DNA of 64,000 nucleotides, from positions 11,756,932 through 11,820,931 of the forward strand of contig OZ007507.1 of NCBI GenBank assembly GCA_963931865.1, written 5' to 3'. This DNA comes from Axinella damicornis (taxonomy: Eukaryota; Porifera; Demospongiae; Axinellida; Axinellidae). The position numbers and the translations under genes are program-made. Below, one piece after another: positions 54,531 to 64,000 of this stretch. Position 1 is the first letter of the stretch. Each line of letters opens with the position of its first letter. The notes beneath the pieces were generated by a model. That model made no database searches and was not told the DNA's origin. It worked only from the letters and a program-made list of their open reading frames with translations.

Positions 54531-54828
54531 ATGATACCTATTGCTGTTAGCTACACACTGACTTGATTGAGCTTGTAGCTGTCACAGTGTTGGTTTCCGT
54601 CACGCAAACTCAACAACACCAAATAGGCTGAGGGTGTGCGTAACCATACCAACTTTACCCTCGCTACGACTCTCACGTTCCGGCAGTGATAGTGGCACTA
54701 TTGTAGTTACCAAGTACCGGTACCTCACCAAACAATGTAGTCTCACAGCTCAGGGTTCAAAGTACGTAGCCGTACTGTAGAGAGAAAGAAATTATGATAT
54801 CAGGCCCACAAAAAGACTGTCTTCATTA
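54531..54828. promoter_or_regulatory. 5' flank of ankyrin gene A
   Basis: Immediately upstream of the ATG (minus strand). No TATA box or known element recognised; the transcription start is not defined. Confidence 0.35.
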
Positions 54829-55122
54829 GTGGTATATTGGTAGCTACAGTAAGAGTATCTAATGCTCAGCTAAGACTCAGTTCTGGGTTCAGATCCCTGG
54901 ACCCACTAATACCCCTTGGCTTTTCTGTGCATGTTTGCACCTTAAAAAGGAATTTTCCCTTTCAGAAAAACAACTTTGAGCAATTGGTAACTCGATCAAG
55001 CGAGGCATGGCAGGTGATGATGCCACGCAATGGGGCCCAGGACCTGATCTTCTCGGTGCACTGGACGTGTACCCTTCCTGGGTTACCAAACTTGGGAACT
55101 GCATGGAAATGAACTGACTCTA
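54829..55122 (+). mobile_element. SINE-like repeat, copy related to 28197-28722
   Basis: Contains a B-box-like GGGTTCAGATCCCTGG at about 54887, then TTAAAAAGGAATTTTCCCTT, TTTGAGCAATTGG, TGGGGCCCAGGACCTG and CTTCCTGGGTTACC, in the same order as the copy in CBS intron 10. Confidence 0.55.
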
Positions 55123-56014
55123 AAGGACACGGGTGGCTCATGGCATCACATCTATGTATAGCAGGAACTTCAGTGAATCCCATAAGTTTAACGGACTGTT
55201 CCACTCTTGGCTAGCTACAATATTAATATTGCGTACCACTTGAACAAGGGCGCATCGACATTGTAGCTACAGGTAAAAGCTAAATGTGATATTTATGGTG
55301 GGATAACCAAAATTGTGCGCACTGTAAATGTTGTGTACACTCTAGCTATCAGTCTGAAGGCGACTATATTCGACTCTGAAGCATTTTGACAGTATATCAT
55401 TAACGTGGGGGTGCGCATACAATCTTGTGTGTGTATTAAAGTTCGCCCTTCATTTCAATACCTATCATTCTCATTCATCTACGACTCAGGCATGTGCACG
55501 TTTGTTGTACCTTTAATCCTACAGAATTGAAGTCCAACTCTCACGTACCCTCGCGATTGAGTGCTCGCTGCCGAAGTATAATAGCTGACTCATCAATGGG
55601 GCAGGACCCCGACCGAAACCTAGCCCCGCCCACAAACTCTTTGCACATGCGCATGCGCAGTTGGGGCTACACACTGTTACATGCAAAGACAAAACAATTA
55701 TTGCCGTAACAGGCTTCAGTGAAAAAAGATATTCAGAGTACTCAGAAAAGGCCTACTAACAGTCTGGCCACACTGGCATGATCATGAATTTACGAACTCA
55801 GGACTTTGGGGACTAAAAACAGTACAGCCCATTTGTGTGCCATTTGTTTTCGTGTAAAAGCACCCACACGATTTATGTTATAGATAGAGGGCACATGCAT
55901 GTAGGCTACATATGTTATTGTAGCAATTTGTATTGTACAAGCTGTGTATGAGATGAGCTGGTGCATGTGTGTGTGTGTGTGTATGGGGTGGGGGGTGGGG
56001 TACTCTCCTGCTTC
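55123..56014. other. Spacer at the end of duplication unit A
   Basis: About 890 bp with no gene recognised. The junction to unit B is at 56014/56015, after a TG/GGGGTGGGG stretch. Confidence 0.5.
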
Positions 56015-56134
56015 TCAGGACGGCCCTCCTCTCTCTGTGTGTGCTAATCAAACTCCTACATACGTACTCTACACCACAACACAGCTGAGCAGGCAGAACC
56101 TTGTCTCTACAGTATCAGAATCTTCCATCCCTCC

Positions 56135-56210
56135 TCTCCTGCTTGCTCCGATGAAGGTAGCGTCTGAAATCTTTGTAAGGAAGTTCACCCGATGACTGCT
56201 AGTGGTGTAA
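56135..56210 (+). promoter_or_regulatory. Duplicated SECIS copy without a selenoprotein
   Basis: Same stem-loop as 40465-40540 with a single T-to-G change in the 5' stem (TAGCGTCTG). No selenoprotein exon precedes it, because the duplication begins downstream of the Sec codon. Confidence 0.6.
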
Positions 56211-56463
56211 ATACAAACATTGTTCTTGTCGTTGTTTCAGTTTCAGTACACTTTGTTGAGCTCAAAGTTATGTACAGCAAAGATTCTTTTAACTTTCAGA
56301 TGCAGCATATCTAATGTAAATGGTGTGTGCTTGGGCACAGACCGAGAAATTGGGAATGTAGTTTATCATGCACTACATGTACTGTAGCTATACATTGAGT
56401 GCAGCGGAACGTATTCAAACAGTACTACCTATGCTTAGGCTTGAGTTTTCCTGTAGTTAGTGG

Positions 56464-56503
<40 letters not shown>

Positions 56504-56509
56504 TGTAAG

Positions 56510-56565
<56 letters not shown>

Positions 56566-56600
56566 TGTAAGGAGTGTGTGTGTGTGTGCGTGTGTGTGTG

Positions 56601-56643
<43 letters not shown>

Positions 56644-56669
56644 TGTAAGGTGTGTGTGTGTGTGATGTA

Positions 56670-56704
<35 letters not shown>
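56464..56704. repeat. TG microsatellite with GATGTAAGG spacers
   Basis: (TG)n blocks separated by GATGTAAGG at four places, suggesting a higher-order duplication. Unit A has only about 40 bp of TG at the equivalent place. Confidence 0.95.
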
Positions 56705-56707
<3 letters not shown>

Positions 56708-56884
56708 ATGACTTGTATATAGAGGGGGCAGAACCGATACACATGTATGGTTAGTTTTCAATTAAGCTTCATCCATTGCATTATGAAATGTGGAGCACAA
56801 ACATATTCCTGGATGAGACTTGGTTAGGTTTCAGCTTAATCTCTGGGTGAAATTGTCTGGCCACACCCACAGCACGACGAGCCT

Positions 56885-57865
56885 GCAACCTTGTCCTACC
56901 ATCTTGCATAATGCAACCTTGTCCTACCATCTTGCATAATGCAACCTTGTCCTACCATCTTGCATAATGCAACCTTGTCCTACCATCTTGCATAATGCAA
57001 CCTTGTCCTATCATCTTGCATAATGCAACCTTGTCCTACCATCTTGCATAATGCAACCTTGTCCTACCATCTTGCATAATGCAACCTTGTCCTACCATCT
57101 TGCATAATGCAACCTTGTCCTACCATCTTGCATAATGCGACCTTGTCCTACCATCTTGCATAATGCAACCTTGTCCTACCATCTTGCATAATGCGACCTT
57201 GTCCTACCATCTTGCATAATGCAACCTTGTCCTACCATCTTGCATAATGCAACCTTGTCCTACCATCTTGCATAATGCAACCTTGTCCTACCATCTTGCA
57301 TAATGCAACCTTGTCCTACCATCTTGCATAATGCAACCTTGTCCTACCATCTTGCATAATGCAACCTTGTCCTACCATCTTGCATAATGCGACCTTGTCC
57401 TACCATCTTGCATAATGCAACCTTGTCCTACCATCTTGCATAATGCAACCTTGTCCTACCATCTTGCATAATGCAACCTTGTCCTACCATCTTGCATAAT
57501 GCAACCTTGTCCTACCATCTTGCATAATGCAACCTTGTCCTACCATCTTGCATAATGCAACCTTGTCCTACCATCTTGCATAATGCAACCTTGTCCTACC
57601 ATCTTGCATAATGCAACCTTGTCCTACCATCTTGCATAATGCAACCTTGTCCTACCATCTTGCATAATGCAACCTTGTCCTACCATCTTGCATAATGCAA
57701 CCTTGTCCTACCATCTTGCATAATGCAACCTTGTCCTACCATCTTGCATAATGCAACCTTGTCCTACCATCTTGCATAATGCAACCTTGTCCTACCATCT
57801 TGCATAATGCAACCTTGTCCTACCATCTTGCATAATGCAACCTTGTCCTACCATCTTGCATAACG
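56885..57865. repeat. 28-bp minisatellite, about 35 copies
   Basis: Unit begins CAACCTTGTCCTACCATCTT and ends GCATAATG, very homogeneous; a few units have GACCTTG. Unit A has a single copy of this sequence near 41051-41080. Confidence 0.97.
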
Positions 57866-57966
57866 CACGATTCTCAAGGCTACAATAATGCAACTGTGTG
57901 CCAGTTGTGGTGATCGATTAACTATAAGCCACACATTTCATGCATGCACTCTAAAAGCTAATAATT

Positions 57967-58774
57967 TTAGTGATACCTCTCTGGAATTGAGTCTGTGTGC
58001 GTGCATGTACCTTTGTGGATAGGCTTGTGCTGTGTGTACTGGGCGATGGCCAGCACTGGAAAGAAGGAGTCCAGGGCAATGGACGCCATGTCGGACTTGG
58101 GTATGAACTGTCCTCCCTCCAGAGGCCTGAGTTGTGGTCGACCTCGAGCAGAGGGTTGTGCACGATTGTGAGCCGCAGCAACAAATGTCATGCCCAAAGA
58201 TGCTCTCCTAGTTTCAAGATTTGCACGGTGCTTCAGTGACAGTCCGACATACTTAAGGAACTTCATTTCTGGGGAGACTGCGACCAAGTAGACGAGACTG
58301 GCCAGTTCCATCCCAGAAGGTAGAGGGAAGGGAGACGTTTGCGAGGGAATAACAGCTATCCTGATTGTCTGGAATTCAGGGACGGCATCGTGAGGAATGA
58401 TGAGTTCAAATCCAATGTCAGGCCAGTTTAAACCCTTGCCACCTGAGTCCACGTGATCGGTATATACATGAGTTGAGAGGGATGAGCTGATCAATGCAGA
58501 GTCTGTGAAATGACAAGGCATAGCCATGGTGACAGGATGTGGTACAGTGGGTAGTCTTCTTCCCAGACCCCGAACACGCACCGTACAGTCTCGTTCCCAG
58601 ACCCCTAGCTCCGCGTGTGCATGTTTGGGGTCTGGGAACGAGATTATACAGTGGGAGGAAGGAACATCCACATCGGTAAATTGTTCTGAACTACCGCACA
58701 CTGCACACTGTCCTATTATAGGAGCTCCAATCTCCTGTAACTAGCCTGGGCCTGACCCTCAGGGTTTCTTTTTT

Positions 58775-58814
<40 letters not shown>

Positions 58815-61800
58815 TTACCAGACTCNNNNNNNNNNNNNNNNNNNNNNNNNNNNNNNNNNNNNNNNNNNNNNNNNNNNNNNNNNNNNNNNNNNNNNNNNNN
58901 NNNNNNNNNNNNNNNNNNNNNNNNNNNNNNNNNNNNNNNNNNNNNNNNNNNNNNNNNNNNNNNNNNNNNNNNNNNNNNNNNNNNNNNNNNNNNNNNNNNN
59001 NNNNNNNNNNNNNNNNNNNNNNNNNCTCAATTTCACTCAAGGTTGCATCTGGCATATGCAGCTGTTCACCTAGCTCATGCCAGTGGGCAGCCAAGGGCTC
59101 CAGGTATAGACCTGCTTCCCTCTCATCAACTGGAAAAACCACATCTGAAAACAAGAAGGAAATAAAGTAATGAAACCACAGTTGATTCCAATTATACCTA
59201 GTGCTGGCATCAAACAAGAGCGCATGATGACATCATCACATGTCACCGTGCGTTCTTGCATCAAATGATCACTTACTCCAGAAGGTGAGACCAGCTAGCT
59301 TGCTGTACGGAACCAAAAGCTTCTCCTCTTCACCAACCAGTCCCAGGAGATGTAGAGCACTCTGGACTCCCTCCATGTTGAACAGGTGCAGCTGTCCAAA
59401 CTCAGGTATACCTTCTTGGGTGAAACTGTCTGGGTGAATGGAGCACACGGCCGTGGGTAAAGTACGGCAGAATTTCACCCTGGCCTCCGACAATTTGGTC
59501 ATCACAGCTGACAGTACTCGGTCACAGCCTACCTCACTACCCCTCACCATCACCACCACACCCCTCCCCTCCCTCACAAACTCAACCACAACTTCCACAC
59601 CAGATATAGCCACCCACTGGATGCCATGCTTCCACAGCTCACAGCTACCCCGTTTTGCACTCGGAACGAGGAAGGCCATCTTTGAAGCAAGCTCTAGAAG
59701 AACAATGCTAGCAAACTGAGTTGGAAAGGACAGATGCTGCTTTAGAGTTCTAATGTAAAAGCCTTTGTTGAATGGTTGGTACTTTGGCGACTTCCAAGAA
59801 CGATCCGTTCTGGAAGCTTGAATGAGAGATGGAAATAGAAAATAGGATTTGTCAATTCCCACAGCAGCAGTTGGCTGGGAAGCTTGAGGTTGCTGCCTGG
59901 TGTCAATTCCAAGGGCGTGAAACACACTAGTGTGGCTCTTTACCTCCCGGCAGAATAGCAAATGACGTAGACACTGTATCAAAGGAGCTGTGGTTGTATC
60001 GGGGAAGACACTCACCAATTTCTGCTCGGATATCATTCCCACATGTTGTGGAATGCTGCTTCTGCCTGCAAATTGAATGATCTCTGTGTGAAGAGAAACA
60101 GCAATGGAGATGATGTTGAGAATAGTCCACTGCTTGTTTGGGTCCTCTCCAGTGCCAACTAAGAGAATGAACGTACATTCATCAAGTTCTCTGATGTGTG
60201 TAAGAATTTGTCCAGCACAAGCATTTGGGTACAGCTCTTTCCCTTCACAGTGGTCAAGAATTTCAGAGACAGGAACAATAATTTTGCCTTGAAAATCTTT
60301 CTCCAAAGTCTGCAATAGAAGCCAGGAATCTCTAGAAACAGGAACACTGTTTTCCCTGTTGAAAGTAGAAGCGGCTTCTCTCAGCTTTGCTCTGGTTTCT
60401 TGCATCTCTGCTGAGTTGGGCTGGCAGCTGCCGCAAGCAAAGCACCCCAGTGTTTCAAGATTGTGCAGCTGAGTTGGGTTGAGCCGGGACACTTCTGCAA
60501 AGATTTCGTTCAAATACTCCTCTGCATTCATATCCTGAGGCTGCAAGCTATCAGCATGGCTGCCGACAACCATTACCTTCAATGGCACTTCCAGACCAGG
60601 GTCACTGTAGGACGCAAGACAGAGCCAAGAGCAAAGTTCCCTAACAACCTCTCGTCTGTCTTTAGTGAGGTCCACAACAACCAATACTATACCAGAAGCA
60701 GGCTTCAGCAGTCTTTTGGCTATAGCAACCAATATGGAGGGGTCACCAGGGAGCTCGATGATGGCCATGTCTCTGCCATTAGGTGTTAAGTGACTGAGTT
60801 GGACAGCTCCCTGTGCATGTTGAATCAGTGAAGTTTCTGGGCTGACTTGAGAGAAGCCAGTGCTGCGTGTCAGTGTTTCTATGAGAGTGGTCTTACCGGC
60901 ACCAACGCTACCCATCACAAGGAGTCTTGGGAGTACCTTGTGCTCTGATAGCTGAGCAACATCAGAACTATGCTGTGACAACTCATCAATGCATTCTTGG
61001 TGCCCCCTTTCCCTTGCAAGATCCAATGGGGTTCTAGAATCTTTGTTCCCAACCTGTGAAGAGCAGGTGCCTTCCTTAAGCAACATCCTGACAATTTCAG
61101 TTCTGCCGTAAAAGGCAGCGGTATGCAATGGAGTGTTGCCTTCCTCATCTGCAACCATTGGATCAACTTTGTACTCCAAGATTAACTTCTCTGCCATGTT
61201 TGGGTCACCACAGATGGATGCAAAGTGAAGGGGATGTCGACCTTTGTGTCCTGGCAGAGTTGGATTGCAGTTGAATTTAGTTACGAGTAGATCAACAACA
61301 GCAGCTTGCTTGTGGACAACTGCCAGGTGAAGAGGAGCATTTCCATGTTTGTCCGTGGCCATTGGGTCACATTTGAATATTGTGACAAGCTTCTCAATTA
61401 CACTACAGTGGCCAGTTCGTGCTGCAATGTGGAGTGGGGTGTATCCCTCTGCATCCTGGTCCAATGGGCTTCCTTGGTTGCCAGACAACAGCCTCTCTAT
61501 ATCTTCCCAGTTACCGGTTTCACATGCCTCATGAAGAGCATTCTGTTTTCTTGAAACGTTTGCTGGGGCATTCTCTGTCTTTCTAACGTCAGTAAGAAAT
61601 TTTGCAATGTCAGGATGACCAAACTTCAAAGCTACTTCTAGTGGGGTGTTCCCAGCATAGTCTTGGACAGTGGCATCTGCTCCCAATTCATGCACCAAGA
61701 ATTTTGCCAGATGAGCATGGCCGGTGTGGCAGGCAAGGTGGAGAGGGGTCAGCAGCCCCATGTTCACACAGTCAACAGAGCAGTTGAATTCAGTAACTAG

Positions 61801-64000
61801 CACTTTTGTTGCTTCAATCTGACCCGACATGGCTGCCTGGTGGAGGGGAGTTCCACCACAGTCGTCACACGCCATTGGGTCACAGTTGAACTCAGATATC
61901 AACATTCTGATCAAACCCCCATGGCCATTTTGAGCCGCACAGTGCAGTGGTGTGTGCCCCCCACTGCTTCTGACATCTGTTGGTGTCCCAAATTTGGTGA
62001 TGAGCTTCCTTACAACCTCGATGTTGCCATGTAGTGCTGCAACATGGAGGGGGGTAGCTCCTTGGTGATCTAGGGATAATGGATTGTGGGTTCCTTGAGA
62101 AATTAACTTGTCCACTAAGTCCGCATCTCCAACTGCACTTACCACATGTAGGAACGACCGCTCCTGCAGCATATTTCCACTAGGGAAAAGAGGCGTGGTA
62201 CATTTGAATTCCTTGACAAATAAGTCAATGACAGGTGGACAGTTACCGGACGACAGTGCCATTTGAAAAGGAGTTTGTCCATCCAAGCTCACAGAATCAA
62301 GCGGACATTTGAACTCATTCACAAGTGCTTGGATCACTTCAACGTGGTTTAGGTCTCCAGTGAAATGGAAGAAGCCATGGGAGGCAAGAGGGTCGTGAAC
62401 TGTGTTTGAGGTCTGCTCTGGAGGTAGAGAGAATGCATGCTCAGCAGCATAATGGAGAGCATTGCAGCCCCTTTCATCTGGCTCAAGAGGATTGAACTCG
62501 TACTGCAATATCAGCATTCGCACAAGGTGTAAGTGTCCTCCAGAAGCTGCTTGGTGAAGCACAGTACATTTTAAATTGCCTCTCAAATCAAGTGGACAAT
62601 TTAGTTCATTAATGAGCGCAAAGCATGTGTCAGAGTGCCCATAGTATGCCGCACAGTGCAATGGAGCATTCCCACGACCATCACAAGCTTTAGGATCACA
62701 CTTGCACTCTAGAACAAGTTTCTGAGTAAGGTTGGTATACCCTCCTGCACATGCATGGTGAAGGCAAGTTCTGCCGATGAATCCCTCTGAGTTAGGGTTA
62801 CATTTGAACTGTTGGCACAAGAGGACAGCGCTCTCTTCATGTCCAAACAGGCAGGCTAGGTGAAGCGGAGTGTCACCATGTCCATCCGCTACCTCAGTGT
62901 CAGCTGAGAACTTGGATGCCAGCAACTGGACCAGCTCCCAGCTGCCGTGGATACATGCAAGATGAAGAGGGGTTTCCCCTCTACTGTTCTTACGACAAGT
63001 ATTGGCATCATATCTGTCAATAAATTTCCCTGCAATCTTCACACTTCCATTTTGGGCTGCAATGTGTAGAGGAGTATTACCATCTTTGTCCTGCTTTAGC
63101 ACATTGCAACTTGAACCTTCAAGGATTGTTTCCACTTCCTCTAGGTTTCCTGCTCTGCAAGCTTCATGTAGTGAAGATATATCAGCAGTCGCTTGTGCAG
63201 TTGCCTGTCTAGGGTCTTGGGAATGTAGAGTTTGGTTGGCTGGTTTATCAGAGGCACTGACCGTTGCATCGTTCTCTGGAGGGTTAACTTCAGGCTTGCT
63301 GTTCAGTATACTTACTAGATTCACGTGGCCTCTCTGCACTGCAATATCCACAGCTGTTCTACCAGCAATATCTTGCATGCGCGGGTCAGCTCCCAACTCC
63401 TGAACCAGCAAAGTAACAACATCAGTGTGACCTTTCTGGCATGCCAAGTGGAGTGGGGTGAGCAATTCAAAATTCACACTGTCAAAGGGGCACTTATACT
63501 CCAAAACCAGCACTTTCAAAGTATCTTTATGCCCGCCAAAGGCAGCATGGTGGATGGCAGTGTTTCCAGTACGATCACAAAACAATGGGTCACAGTTAAA
63601 CTCTGACATAAGCATCCTGACAACTGCAGTCTGTCCGTTCTGGCAGGCACCATGAAGCGGAGTGTGACCAGAAAGTGTTGTTGATGTCAGCACTTCCTTG
63701 CAAATGTTTGCCAGCACTTTTGTGAGCTCAACTTCACCATTGACAGCAGCTGTATGCACAGCAGTTTGTCCATCATTATCCTTAATCGTTACATCAGCAC
63801 CATACTCGGCAATCAGTTTCTCTGCAAGCTCCAAGTGACCTCTCTGACTAGCTAAATGTAGTGGTGTTTGATTCTGGGAGTTCTTGGTGTTCACTTCACA
63901 GCCATACTCTGTAATGAGTACCTTGGCTACCTCCCCCTTGCCTGATACTGCTGCAACATGAAGAGGAGTATTGCCATTGTCGTCTTGAACTGTTACAGAG
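57967..64000 (-). CDS. Ankyrin-Roc/COR-like-Death-ZU5 protein, copy B (5' end beyond window, gap inside)
   Basis: Main exon from 59277 to the window end (about 1575 C-terminal residues of that exon), Death exon 1 from 59144 to the gap at 59026, then 200 N, then the ZU5 exon ending at 57967. The ankyrin blocks, the P-loop GSVGAGKT and the Roc/COR-like region are intact, and the frame stays open to the window edge. Differences from copy A are scattered substitutions and one missing Ala codon (SIPQHVG against SIPAQHVG). The second Death exon is not visible and should lie in the gap. The ZU5 exon begins differently: a hairpin element inserted at 58552-58646 is read through without a stop, adding novel residues before PHPVTMAM. 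The acceptor I infer is at about 58710. It looks functional apart from the gap. Confidence 0.78.
58552..58646. mobile_element. Hairpin MITE inside the ZU5 exon of copy B, 95 bp
   Basis: TAGTCTTCTTCCCAGACCCC at one end and GGGGTCTGGGAACGAGATTA at the other, with a second left-arm-like block in the middle. Perfect 9-bp direct repeat TACAGTGGG on each side. Copy A has the uninterrupted site (TCCAGTGGGAGG) at about 41824-41835. Confidence 0.92.
58777..58813. repeat. G homopolymer next to the gap
   Basis: About 37 G preceded by T8, just before the N run; absent from unit A, so possibly an assembly or sequencing artefact. Confidence 0.85.
58826..59025. other. Assembly gap (200 N)
   Basis: Exactly 200 N, probably a nominal length. 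The matching piece of unit A (41924-43000) is about 1.08 kb and includes the second Death exon and most of the first. Confidence 0.97.

Larger units (their letters stand above)
40353..56014. repeat. Tandem segmental duplication, unit A
   Basis: The sequence starting TCAGGACGACCCTCCTCTCT at 40353 reappears in the same orientation at 56015 and remains alignable to the window end. Unit length is about 15.7 kb. It starts in the SELENOS 3' UTR and includes the whole ankyrin gene A. Confidence 0.9.
56015..64000. repeat. Tandem segmental duplication, unit B (continues past the window)
   Basis: Direct copy of 40353 onward. Differences include an expanded 28-bp array, a longer TG region, one hairpin insertion and an assembly gap. 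Ankyrin coding sequence is nearly identical between the copies. Confidence 0.9.

Noticed and set aside
56885..57865. CRISPR-like array
   Set aside because: Units are directly adjacent with no variable spacers, in animal DNA; it is a minisatellite.

Overview
The window reads as nuclear DNA from an invertebrate animal. Coding exons are interrupted by GT-AG introns with consistent phases. Introns and spacers are full of micro- and minisatellites, homopolymer runs and short inverted-repeat elements, and several proteins are clearly metazoan (ADAMTS-like, UFC1, CBS, selenoprotein S, Ankyrin-Roc-Death-ZU5). A sponge (demosponge) is my best guess, because a giant ankyrin/death-domain protein and an intronless beta-helix multi-TM protein suit sponge gene content. 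This is inference; no species marker was seen.

Layout. (1) 1338-14136, plus: 3' part of a secreted ADAMTS-like gene with four Ig domains, two TSP1 modules and a terminal PLAC module; its introns carry a 1.5-kb minisatellite and several TIR elements. (2) 16721-20740, plus: single-exon gene with signal peptide, beta-helix ectodomain and about nine membrane segments. (3) 21541-25138, minus: complete UFC1 in six exons. (4) 26076-34055, minus: complete cystathionine beta-synthase in twelve coding exons. (5) about 34705-40337, plus: selenoprotein S, head-to-head with CBS, ending in a tiny last exon that reads Gly-Gly-UGA-Gly-stop, with a SECIS-like stem-loop in the 3' UTR. (6) 41248-54530, minus: a 4138-residue Ankyrin-Roc(COR)-Death-Death-ZU5 protein with an 11.2-kb first coding exon. 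(7) 57967 to beyond 64000, minus: a second copy of gene 6 made by a tandem duplication whose left edge lies inside the selenoprotein S 3' UTR.

Possible joint roles: UFC1 (UFMylation at the ER) and SELENOS (ER-associated degradation) are both ER-stress genes, and CBS starts the transsulfuration of homocysteine. Nothing in the sequence shows that they are co-regulated, apart from the shared CBS/SELENOS promoter interval.

Main points for a second look: the Sec codon and last exon of SELENOS with its duplicated SECIS; a family of 37-95 bp hairpin elements with TAGYC termini and 9-bp target-site duplications, one of them inserted into a coding exon of the second ankyrin gene after the duplication; a 1.27-kb palindrome nested in a TIR element; and the Death-Death-ZU5 domain order of the giant ankyrin protein.
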